In this document: positions 1 to 6,890 of the stretch, one piece after another
How the letters are laid out: each line of letters starts with the position of its first letter
Numbering within the stretch: the first letter of the stretch is position 1
Source: Puniceicoccales bacterium
Lineage (GTDB): Bacteria > Verrucomicrobiota > Verrucomicrobiia > Opitutales > LL51
Reading direction: 5' to 3'
Assembly: GCA_031259665.1 (NCBI GenBank)
Contig: JAIRLD010000022.1
Location: forward strand, 1 to 13,114
DNA length: 13,114 nt
Translations under genes and position numbers: made by a program
Notes under the pieces: generated by a model
Database searches by the model: none
Told to the model about the DNA's origin: nothing
Seen by the model: the letters and a program-made list of their open reading frames with translations, nothing else

Positions 1-293
1 AAATAATAGTCCGCCGCCTGACGATAACGCTTATCCTTGAGACAAATTCCACCCGAAAGCTCCAAGAGCGATACCACTTGCCCCTCTTCAAGTCCACTCA
101 GTAAAATTTTACCGGCTTCCTCCGCTTCATATAAATTCCCACGAGATGCCAGTACCCGAATCGCTTCGATCTGACTATCCCAGTTAAATACATACTCGCC
201 GTAAAGACAAAAACAAAAACAAACAAAGAACGTGAAAATATTTATTTTAGATCTTTGCCGATGACTTTTTAATTTTCTGCACAGCATGTTCAT
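1..293 (-). CDS. Exported TPR-like protein, N-terminal part (runs off the left edge)
   Basis: An open frame with no stop runs from position 293 to the window edge, giving about 97 residues of an N-terminus. It starts Met-Asn-Met (ATG at 293 or 287), followed by a strongly basic stretch (RKLKSHRQRSK) and a hydrophobic, Phe/Cys-rich segment (INIFTFFVCFCFCLYG). This is the layout of a Sec signal peptide or membrane anchor; I see no convincing lipobox. After it come two or three amphipathic helices, including RYRQAADYY, whose spacing resembles tetratricopeptide repeats; such proteins usually act as binding scaffolds. The start lies inside clpX, overlapping its 3' end by 41-47 nt, and no clear Shine-Dalgarno is visible, so translation may be coupled to clpX. 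No other start in this frame would keep the signal-like segment. Signal-anchored protein is fairly sure; TPR identity and function are inference. Confidence 0.6.
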   Translation of the reverse strand, partial: MNMLCRKLKSHRQRSKINIFTFFVCFCFCLYGEYVFNWDSQIEAIRVLASRGNLYEAEEAGKILLSGLEEGQVVSLLELSGGICLKDKRYRQAADYY

Positions 294-1548
294 CAATCAC
301 GATATGTTCCCGATTCTTTTGGTCTGGAAGCGTGTACATCGTATCGATCATTAGATCCTCTATAATCGAACGCAATGCCCGTGCCCCGGTCTTTCGTTCC
401 AACGCAATCTTCGCAATTTCACGAACCGCTTCCGGTGTAACCTCCAATGTCGCTCCATCCCAGGATAGTAGCTTTTGGTACTGCTTGACTAATGCGTTGC
501 GCGTATGGGTCAATACGTGGACCAAATCCTCTTCGCGCAGCTCGTCGAGAACCGAAATCACCGGCAATCGACCAATAAATTCCGGGATTAAACCGAAATG
601 AACCAGGTCCTCCGGCTGTACCCGATGGAGGATATTCTCCTCCCCCTGATCCCGCAATTCGGCATTGAAGCCCAAAATTTTCTTCCCCACGCGGTCCTTT
701 ACAATCTTATCCAGATCCGCAAAGGCTCCTCCACAAATAAATAGGATATTTTCTGTGTTGATTCTGATATACTCCTCTTCCGGATGTTTTCGACCACCTT
801 TGGGGGGAACATTACAAATCGTTCCCTCCAAGATTTTGAGGAGCGCCTGCTGGACACCTTCTCCGGAAACATCCCGCGAAATGGAAACGTTTTCCGTCTT
901 ACGCGCAATTTTATCGATCTCATCGACATAAATAATGCCGCATTCGGCCCTTTTTATGTCGTAGTCGGCATTCTGGAGCAGACGGAGAATAATATTTTCC
1001 ACATCTTCGCCCACATATCCCGCTTCGGTGAGCGTCGTCGCATCGGCGATCGCAAAGGGAACGTCCAATGCCCGGGCTAGCGTCTTCGCCAGCAGTGTTT
1101 TACCACTACCCGTAGGTCCGATGAGGAGAATATTGCTTTTTTCAATTTCGACTCCATCGTCCTCCTCCTGCGATTGGAGAAGCCCCTGTTCATCGACGAT
1201 AACACCCGCCAAAACAAGGCGCTTGTAATGGTTATATACCGCTACGGATAACACTTTTTTAGCATATTCCTGGCCAATAACGTAGTCGTCTAAAAATTTC
1301 TTTAGCGCCGATGGTATCGTACATTTAAAAGAAAAAGGTTTTTCATCCGTTTCGGATGAATCTTCCGAAGTGGATCGCCTTTCACCGTAAAGTTTTTTCG
1401 CCAAATTACTAGCTTCTCCGGATAGGGCAGCGGAACAAATTTCGACGCAGCGATCACAAATAAATACACCGCGGGGTCCCGCTATCAACTTTCTCACGAG
1501 CCCCTGATGCTTACCACAAAATGAACAACGATCGTTAAAACTATTCAT
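247..1548 (-). CDS. clpX: ATP-dependent Clp protease ATP-binding subunit ClpX
   Basis: ClpX is the cytoplasmic AAA+ unfoldase that recognises tagged proteins, unfolds them and feeds them to the ClpP peptidase. Counting from the ATG at 1548 (433 aa; E. coli ClpX has 424), the N-terminal zinc-binding domain has Cys8, 11, 31 and 34. Walker A GPTGSGKT is at 144-151, pore loop GYVG at 177-180, Walker B IYVDEID at 206-212, and the second pore loop RKH at 253-255. An ILGF loop at 291-294 matches the ClpP-docking IGF loop, Arg327 in FIGRLP is the likely arginine finger, and sensor 2 GAR is at 388-390. A TTG at 1560 would add four residues, but the ATG gives an 8-nt overlap (ATGAATAG) with the secA stop and suits translational coupling. 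Neither start has a clear Shine-Dalgarno. clpP is absent from this window; clpX usually sits beside clpP, so its place after secA is unusual. Confidence 0.97.
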   Translation of the reverse strand: MNSFNDRCSFCGKHQGLVRKLIAGPRGVFICDRCVEICSAALSGEASNLAKKLYGERRSTSEDSSETDEKPFSFKCTIPSALKKFLDDYVIGQEYAKKVLSVAVYNHYKRLVLAGVIVDEQGLLQSQEEDDGVEIEKSNILLIGPTGSGKTLLAKTLARALDVPFAIADATTLTEAGYVGEDVENIILRLLQNADYDIKRAECGIIYVDEIDKIARKTENVSISRDVSGEGVQQALLKILEGTICNVPPKGGRKHPEEEYIRINTENILFICGGAFADLDKIVKDRVGKKILGFNAELRDQGEENILHRVQPEDLVHFGLIPEFIGRLPVISVLDELREEDLVHVLTHTRNALVKQYQKLLSWDGATLEVTPEAVREIAKIALERKTGARALRSIIEDLMIDTMYTLPDQKNREHIVIDEHAVQKIKKSSAKI

Positions 1549-4390
1549 CGCTATGATCAAATGTTAAATTCATGCGATTGTCACTATCTTTTTTATTTTT
1601 TTTCTGTCTACCTCCTAATAATTTTTCGTCTTCCATCAAGTGTTCGATCATTAGGCCTAGCGAATGGTTACTCGATGCCATACGAAATATTTTGGAACAG
1701 ACTTCCCGACGAATTTGAGATAGCAACATTTCAAAGAAGCTAAAGGCTTCGTGTTTGTACTCGTTGAGGGGATCCTTCTGACCGTAGCCGCGTAGACCAA
1801 CGCTGCGGCGCAACTCCTCCATTTCGGTGAGGTGGTCCTGCCAATTGTGATCGATGGCGCTCAAAATGATATACTGTTCCATTTCGCCTAGGAAGTCCGA
1901 TCCTTCCACATCGACCTTTACGGCATAGGCTGACTTAATTTTTTCCATGACAAAATTTGCCGCAACCTTTGGATCGTCGAATTGTTCCAGATCTTCCCGC
2001 TTTAGGGCAATCGGAAAGTAGATATTGAAAGAACTAATGACCCCGTCGAAACCCGGACTATCGCCGAAACGATCTTTTTTGGTGAGTAGACAGGCGGAGA
2101 GCTGGGCCGTAATTTCGTCTTCGATCAGGGAAAATAGCAGCATCCTAATGCTTTCAGCGGCCAGGACTTGGTTGCGCATATTGTAAATGATTTCGCGCTG
2201 CTTATTCAAAACATCGTCGTATTGCAGAAGCCGACGGCGTACGGAATAGTTGTAGGCTTCGACTTTTTTTTGTGCCGATTCGATGGAGCGGTTGAGGAGG
2301 GGGTGTTCCAATACATCACCCTCCTGGAAATTGCGGTCCAAAATCGCCGCCATCGGTCCTGAGCCCGCAAAAAGACGCATCAAATTGTCCTCCAATGAAA
2401 TGAAGAAGCGGGAAACCCCCGGATCCCCTTGGCGCGCACAACGTCCCCGTAACTGCCGATCGACGCGCCGCGACTCGTGGCGCTCCGTTCCAATAACAAA
2501 TAGGCCACCGAGCTCCGCAACCCCTTCGCCCAGACGAATATCCGTACCGCGGCCTGCCATATTGGTCGAAATGGTTACCGCACCCAATTGCCCCGCATTG
2601 GCAACAATTTCCGCTTCCTTTTCGTGGAACTTTGCGTTCAAGACGGTGTGCTTAATTTTCTCCAACCGAAGCATGCGGCTGAGGAGCTCCGACGCTTCCA
2701 CGGAAGCCGTTCCGACCAGTACGGGTTGCTGTTTCTGATGGGCCTCCTTAATGGTTTCTAGAACTGCCGCATATTTTTCTCTCCGTGTCTTGTAGATGAC
2801 GTCATTGTGATCGATGCGGCGGCAGGGGCAATTGGTTGGAATGGCCATCACGTTTAGTTTATAAATGTCATAAAATTCCTGGGCCTCCGTTTCGGCGGTA
2901 CCGGTCATCCCGGCCAGTTTTTCGTACATGCGGAAATAATTTTGGATCGTAATGGTCGCGTAAGTTTTCGATTCTTTCTCTACTTTTACACCCTCTTTTG
3001 CTTCCACCGCCTGGTGTAGGCCTTCGCTCCAACGACGTCCCGGCATCGCGCGCCCCGTATTCTCATCGACGATGATTACCTTTCCGTCCTGGATGACGTA
3101 TTCTTCGTCGCGGTTGTATAGGCTGTAGGCGCGTAGCAGTTGATGGAGGCAGTGAATTTTTTCACTTTTTTCGATAAATACGCCTTCAGCGGCCTGTTTT
3201 TTAGTTAATTTCTCCTCCGGATTCATTCCGTGATCGCCATCGATTTCGGAGTAAATCGCTGGCAAATCGGGTAGAACGAAGGCATCGGGATCTTCGGGAT
3301 AAAGTGCGGTACGACCCATTTCGGATAGGTCGACCTGATGGCCCTTTTCGTCGATGGAGAAATAGACTTCCTCCTTGAGTTCCGTACGCATTTCGCGGTT
3401 GATATCGGCACCGATTTCCAAATCAAATTTATCGAGTTTTTTCGCATAGGCACCATTTTCCAGGAGGCGCATGAACTGGCGATTTTTCGGCATTCCCTGT
3501 TTCACTTTCCACAATTTTTTGTAAGCGTCCTCGCTCTGCGGATCCGTACCGAGGAGATCCCTCGCCTCATCGATCAACTTATTGCACAACGCCTGCTGCA
3601 GAGTAACGACTTTTTCCACGAGGGGCTTAATTTCGAGGTAGGGCGCTTCGGATTCTTCGAAACTGGGACCGGAGATGATGAGTGGAGTTCGCGCCTCATC
3701 GATTAGAATCGAATCGATTTCGTCGACGATACAGAAATAGTGATCCTTCTGCACCTGCTCTTCCAGGGAAGAGGCGAGACCGTTATCGCGGAGGTAGTCG
3801 AAGCCGAATTCGGAGGAGGTGCCGTAGGTGATATTGCAGGCATACTGTTCATGGCGCTCATCGGAATCCATACCACTCTGGATACAGCCCACGGAAAGGC
3901 CTAGCAAGTTATATAGATAGCCCATCCATTCGGAATCACGACGGGCGAGGTAATCGTTGACCGTAGCCAATTGACAATTGCGGCCGGTGAGAGCATTAAG
4001 ATAGAGGGGTAGCGTAGCGACAAGGGTTTTACCTTCGCCGGTAGCCATTTCTGCGATACGGTTCTCGTGGAGGGCGATACCGCCGATGAGTTGGACGTCG
4101 TAGTGGATCATATTCCACTCGATCTCGTGGCCACAGACTTCGATGGTACGGCCAAATAGGCGGCACGCTCCTTCTTTGACGAGGGCGAAGGCCTCCGGAA
4201 GCAGGCTATCCAGGGACTCACCCCGCTGGCAGCGTCCCATAAATTCCATCGTTTTTTCGCATAGCTGAACTTCTTCCAATTTCTTATATTCCGCCTCATG
4301 GCTATAAATGGCTTTAACTTTGGGCTGACATTTTCTTAGAAATTTCTTATAATGACGCCCCGAAAACAGTTTTAAAAATTTTCCAATCAT
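1541..4390 (-). CDS. secA: Protein translocase ATPase subunit SecA
   Basis: SecA is the motor ATPase that drives preproteins through the SecYEG channel at the inner membrane. The 949-aa product has Walker A MATGEGKT at 115-122, the DEAD-box region VDEIDSILIDEARTPLIISG at 222-241, the preprotein cross-linking region to about residue 500, and MAGRGTDI at 611-618. The helicase motif VI region QLRGRCARQGD is at 646-656 and the helical scaffold begins near EAYNYSVRRRLLQYDDVLN at 711-729. About 90-100 extra residues (roughly 245-340) follow the DEAD box compared with E. coli SecA, as in Bacteroidetes and PVC-group homologues. The tail is polar (KKNKKDSDN) and lacks the Cys-rich zinc domain of many SecAs. 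A Shine-Dalgarno GAGGT lies 5 nt before the ATG. It is the first gene of the secA-clpX-TPR cluster, with a promoter-like pair directly upstream. Confidence 0.98.
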   Translation of the reverse strand: MIGKFLKLFSGRHYKKFLRKCQPKVKAIYSHEAEYKKLEEVQLCEKTMEFMGRCQRGESLDSLLPEAFALVKEGACRLFGRTIEVCGHEIEWNMIHYDVQLIGGIALHENRIAEMATGEGKTLVATLPLYLNALTGRNCQLATVNDYLARRDSEWMGYLYNLLGLSVGCIQSGMDSDERHEQYACNITYGTSSEFGFDYLRDNGLASSLEEQVQKDHYFCIVDEIDSILIDEARTPLIISGPSFEESEAPYLEIKPLVEKVVTLQQALCNKLIDEARDLLGTDPQSEDAYKKLWKVKQGMPKNRQFMRLLENGAYAKKLDKFDLEIGADINREMRTELKEEVYFSIDEKGHQVDLSEMGRTALYPEDPDAFVLPDLPAIYSEIDGDHGMNPEEKLTKKQAAEGVFIEKSEKIHCLHQLLRAYSLYNRDEEYVIQDGKVIIVDENTGRAMPGRRWSEGLHQAVEAKEGVKVEKESKTYATITIQNYFRMYEKLAGMTGTAETEAQEFYDIYKLNVMAIPTNCPCRRIDHNDVIYKTRREKYAAVLETIKEAHQKQQPVLVGTASVEASELLSRMLRLEKIKHTVLNAKFHEKEAEIVANAGQLGAVTISTNMAGRGTDIRLGEGVAELGGLFVIGTERHESRRVDRQLRGRCARQGDPGVSRFFISLEDNLMRLFAGSGPMAAILDRNFQEGDVLEHPLLNRSIESAQKKVEAYNYSVRRRLLQYDDVLNKQREIIYNMRNQVLAAESIRMLLFSLIEDEITAQLSACLLTKKDRFGDSPGFDGVISSFNIYFPIALKREDLEQFDDPKVAANFVMEKIKSAYAVKVDVEGSDFLGEMEQYIILSAIDHNWQDHLTEMEELRRSVGLRGYGQKDPLNEYKHEAFSFFEMLLSQIRREVCSKIFRMASSNHSLGLMIEHLMEDEKLLGGRQKKNKKDSDNRMNLTFDHSDE

Positions 4391-4424
4391 TTTCTACCTC
4401 GATTCTTTTACCCTCTGGAAAGAA

Positions 4425-4453
4425 AGACTAAATAATTTATCCCACTTTGCCAA
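4425..4453 (-). promoter_or_regulatory. Candidate secA promoter
   Basis: On the minus strand TTGGCA (4453-4448) is followed after 17 nt by TAGTCT (4430-4425). This would start transcription near 4418 and leave a leader of about 28 nt containing the secA Shine-Dalgarno. The -35 box is good; the -10 box keeps only the T-A----T framework. Judged by eye. Confidence 0.35.
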
Positions 4454-4470
4454 CGAAATAAATCGTTTTT

Positions 4471-4492
4471 TTGTAAATTGTTAGATTTACAA
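4471..4492. repeat. 8-bp inverted repeat upstream of secA
   Basis: TTGTAAAT and ATTTACAA form a perfect 8-bp inverted repeat around a 6-nt loop. It lies about 18 bp upstream of the candidate secA -35 box. No T-run follows it on the minus strand, so it is not a terminator for the symporter gene. An operator or upstream-element role for secA is possible but unproven. Confidence 0.35.
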
Positions 4493-4558
4493 TCTGTAAG
4501 GGAGGGGCATGCAAATTCAGCCCATGGAATTTCTGTCCCCAATTCCTGCTATAGCATC

Positions 4559-5752
4559 TCAAGAATTGGAGGCGAGTCTTTTTCGTTGAATACCTTTTGT
4601 CATCCTATCAAATATAATCGCCATTGCCCCATTTCCAGCGACATTGCACGCCGTAATAATCGGATCAAAAAGCACATAGAGCGCCGTAATCAATCCCAGC
4701 ATTTCCCCATTGAAATTCAAATGGGCTTGCAAAATGGGCAACATTACCAGAATTCCACCACCGGGAATTGCCGCAACGGCAAATTTCGCGAGGACAAAAT
4801 ATACGGCAAATAGGAAATACTGCACACAACCGGGAAGCGGTAGTCCTAACGATACGAGAATTCCCAAAGCGAGCATCGGGATAAAAAAGCAATCCCCGAC
4901 GAGATGTACGTTGACCGTGGAGGGAATAATAATTGCTGCGTTACTTTTATTCCGCAGGTTTTCTTCGGCTGCTTTGAGTGAAAGGGGCAGGGCGGCAGCA
5001 CTCGACGCCGATCCAAATGCCGTTATGAGGGCCGGCGTAATATTTTTTAAATAAAACGCAAAGCGCCCGAAGCGAAACCCCGATAATACCAAAAATTGCA
5101 ATAAAACGTACCCATATGCCGAAACTACAAAAACCAGCATAATGGCCCAATATTTTGAACAAATGGCGGAAAGCATTTCATCGTGTTGCAGTTTCAACGC
5201 GGTCCCCATGATAAATAGAGGCATTGTGGGAAGCAGGATTTTAAAAAAATATTTCACGAAAACATCAAAGAAATGCACCATTTTTTCATCCATACTACGC
5301 TGGATCAGTTTCGAAAATATGCCACATACGATACCGCTAAAAAGGGCAATATCATTGGAGACAATCGATGGCAATTTAAAAGAAAAAAGAGGAAGCAAGG
5401 CCGGGAGTTCCGCCTGCGTTGCCTGGATTTTAGCAATTGCGCCCAACTTTATGGAAGACATTCCGACCAGATATGAGAGAAACGTATTGGCGAAATTAGA
5501 ACAACAGATCAGCGGTATGATCAAAAACAAAAATTTCAGAGCATTGATCCCTAATCTACTAAAAGATTGATAAACAAGTGCAAAAATAACCAACGGAAGT
5601 ATAAAAATTAGACATTCTTTAATAGCTAAGCTAATCGTATAAAAAAACGATTTAACTGTGACGGGCAATAATCCGCCCAGAAGTATTGCGAAAAGCAGAG
5701 CCAACAAAAAGATAAGCGGCATCGCAAATTTTTTTACATTATTCAAGGACAT
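4559..5752 (-). CDS. DAACS-family (glutamate/dicarboxylate-type) cation symporter, divergent
   Basis: This is an inner-membrane secondary transporter of the dicarboxylate/amino acid:cation symporter family. It has about eight hydrophobic spans and two re-entrant-loop motifs. Counting from an upstream GTG at 5773, these are the serine-rich loop SASSAA at 255-260, NVHLVGD at 288-294 in place of the canonical NMDGT, IPGGG at 336-340, and the last-helix motif DPIITACNVAGNG at 370-382. The Arg that binds the acidic side chain in glutamate and aspartate transporters is Ile373 here, and the second Asp of the NVxGD motif is Asn381. The substrate is therefore probably not an acidic amino acid. Neither GTG 5773 (404 aa) nor ATG 5752 (397 aa) has a Shine-Dalgarno. 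I chose the ATG because TTGACA lies 35 nt before it. The gene sits 95 nt after DedA on the same strand and may be co-transcribed. Confidence 0.85.
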   Translation of the reverse strand: MSLNNVKKFAMPLIFLLALLFAILLGGLLPVTVKSFFYTISLAIKECLIFILPLVIFALVYQSFSRLGINALKFLFLIIPLICCSNFANTFLSYLVGMSSIKLGAIAKIQATQAELPALLPLFSFKLPSIVSNDIALFSGIVCGIFSKLIQRSMDEKMVHFFDVFVKYFFKILLPTMPLFIMGTALKLQHDEMLSAICSKYWAIMLVFVVSAYGYVLLQFLVLSGFRFGRFAFYLKNITPALITAFGSASSAAALPLSLKAAEENLRNKSNAAIIIPSTVNVHLVGDCFFIPMLALGILVSLGLPLPGCVQYFLFAVYFVLAKFAVAAIPGGGILVMLPILQAHLNFNGEMLGLITALYVLFDPIITACNVAGNGAMAIIFDRMTKGIQRKRLASNS

Positions 5753-5847
5753 GTTTGTCGTTGTAATTTTCACACAGGCACTGTCAATGGTATAAATTCA
5801 CTTTTATTTTATTGAGCTACAAAATTATCGAAGCTACCATCGCTGCA

Positions 5848-6435
5848 TCATTGATCGGGAGTATCGGGAGAGGATTGGTTAGCTTTTTTAAATTTCATTC
5901 TTATTCCGACGACTAGGGCAATGATAACGACCAGGATGGTGATCAGATGGGAATAGGGCATGGAGTCGAGGCGACCGTCTATAATCACATCCGCAACGAC
6001 GTAGCCAATGAAGCAAGTGATAAACGCCCAGGTTAATCCTGACAGTGTATTATAGAGGGCAAAGCGGTAGGGACTCACGCGAGCGGAGCCGATGATGAGG
6101 GGACTTGCCATACGGATGCCGTAGATAAAGCGGAATGAGAAAATAAACAATGCATCCATTTTGCGCAAGAGGTTGAAGACCTTATCCCTGACTTTGGCCA
6201 CCCTTTTAAATTTTTTCGTAATCCATTCCGTTCCCATGCGATATCCGATCCAAAACAATCCCTGATCGACGACGACCGTGGTCAGGAAGGATATTAAAAA
6301 GACATAATAGATGGATAAGTAGTCATAAAAAGCGAAGGCACTGGCGGTTAGGATTACCACTTCTCCTTCCACCATTGCCCCTAAAAACACGGCCCAATAA
6401 CCCCATTCTTTCACGAATTCATAAAAACTATCCAC
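5848..6435 (-). CDS. DedA-family membrane protein
   Basis: DedA (SNARE-associated/VTT) proteins are inner-membrane proteins; several members have been linked to undecaprenyl-phosphate or phospholipid transport. The 195-aa product has the family layout. An N-terminal WGYWAVFLGAMVEGE (11-25) carries the conserved acidic residues, Asp57 lies in VVDQGLFWIGYRMG, and the Arg-rich FRFIYGIRMASPLIIGSAR (101-119) is followed by RFALYNTLSGLTWA at 124-137. A long final hydrophobic span (about 163-180) and a polar tail follow. The start is odd. The GTG at 6435 directly abuts GGAGGA, which leaves almost no Shine-Dalgarno spacing, and the next in-frame candidate is GTG at residue 8. The first GTG keeps the usual family N-terminus. 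The specific substrate cannot be read from the sequence. Confidence 0.9.
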   Translation of the reverse strand: MDSFYEFVKEWGYWAVFLGAMVEGEVVILTASAFAFYDYLSIYYVFLISFLTTVVVDQGLFWIGYRMGTEWITKKFKRVAKVRDKVFNLLRKMDALFIFSFRFIYGIRMASPLIIGSARVSPYRFALYNTLSGLTWAFITCFIGYVVADVIIDGRLDSMPYSHLITILVVIIALVVGIRMKFKKANQSSPDTPDQ

Positions 6436-6444
6436 TCCTCCTTT

Positions 6445-6472
6445 ATAGTAGATAATCTATTTTTTCTGCCAA
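6445..6472 (-). promoter_or_regulatory. Candidate dedA promoter
   Basis: TTGGCA (6472-6467), a 16-nt spacer and TACTAT (6450-6445) form a good sigma70-like pair on the minus strand. Expected initiation is near 6438, only 2-3 nt before the GTG start, so the message would be nearly leaderless. A small palindrome TAGAT-T-ATCTA lies within the spacer and -10 region. Confidence 0.35.
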
Positions 6473-6574
6473 TAAAAAAATCATTTTTAGGGGATTTCAT
6501 TTGATTACCGAAAAAAAAATTCCAATTCCTGCATTTTTTGCTGGATTTTTTCTTAAATTGTTTAGCGTATGGAA

Positions 6575-6602
6575 TTGCTGGAGTGAACGTGATTTTTATG
6601 AT
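6575..6602 (+). promoter_or_regulatory. Candidate plus-strand promoter for a small RNA
   Basis: TTGCTG (6575-6580), a 16-nt spacer and TATGAT (6597-6602) form a good sigma70-like pair. It reads into the structured region that follows, with initiation expected near 6609. No plus-strand protein gene lies downstream. Confidence 0.35.
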
Positions 6603-6608
6603 TGAATT

Positions 6609-6823
6609 TATTCCTTACTCTTTTTTTAAAGTTAGCAGGGCGTGTGGTGTAGCTGTCGTGTCGGTGAACCGAAAGGCAAAAACGTCATCACCTGCATATG
6701 TTGTCTGATGGCAAAGGTGATAAATTAATATAAAACACGGCACATCCAGCCCTTAGGGGGATTAGTGACCGTTTTTATCTCTTTACCTCTCGAGTTACTC
6801 TTAATTCGAGATTGTTTTGTTTG
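6609..6823 (+). ncRNA. Candidate structured small RNA of unknown family
   Basis: The 455-nt interval 6436-6890 has no credible protein gene but a clear potential RNA fold. A long closing helix pairs AGGGC (6637-6641) with GCCCT (6749-6753), TGG with CCA, TGT with ACA, and CGTGT (6657-6661) with ACACG (6735-6739), separated by small bulges. Inside it sit a hairpin CGG-TGAA-CCG (6662-6671) and a second hairpin ATCACC (6687-6692)/GGTGAT (6716-6721). The second is extended by TGCAT/AT-GGCA with one bulged G. Together they make a three-way junction. A promoter-like pair lies upstream and a terminator-like hairpin downstream on the same strand, giving a transcript of about 210 nt. I do not recognise tmRNA, RNase P RNA, SRP RNA, 6S RNA or a common riboswitch. 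On the minus strand the same fold could instead be a leader element of dedA. Strand and function are inference. Confidence 0.4.
6788..6823 (+). terminator. Intrinsic terminator-like hairpin
   Basis: TCTCGAGTTA (6788-6797) pairs with TAATTCGAGA (6802-6811) around a CTCT loop, giving 10 bp with one G-T wobble. TTGTTTTGTTT follows. The wobble is a legal G-U pair in plus-strand RNA but an A-C mismatch on the minus strand, so the element suits plus-strand transcription. The stem is AT-rich and the T tract is interrupted, so it would be weak to moderate. Confidence 0.4.
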
Positions 6824-6890
6824 CTCTATCAATCAAAAATTAGCAAATATTCCACATAAAGCCAAAAAGAAACCCAGATTTTCTTCTTCT

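Noticed and set aside
4539..4569. Symporter terminator formed by CCAATTC/GAATTGG
   Set aside because: The 7-bp stem encloses a 17-nt loop, overlaps the stop codon and is not followed by a T-run on the minus strand.
6637..6753. Identification of the structured region as SRP RNA, 6S RNA, tmRNA, RNase P RNA or a hammerhead ribozyme
   Set aside because: The conserved SRP loop, tmRNA ends and RNase P core are absent. A CTGATG motif occurs at 6705-6710, but the hammerhead GAAA and stem partners are missing.
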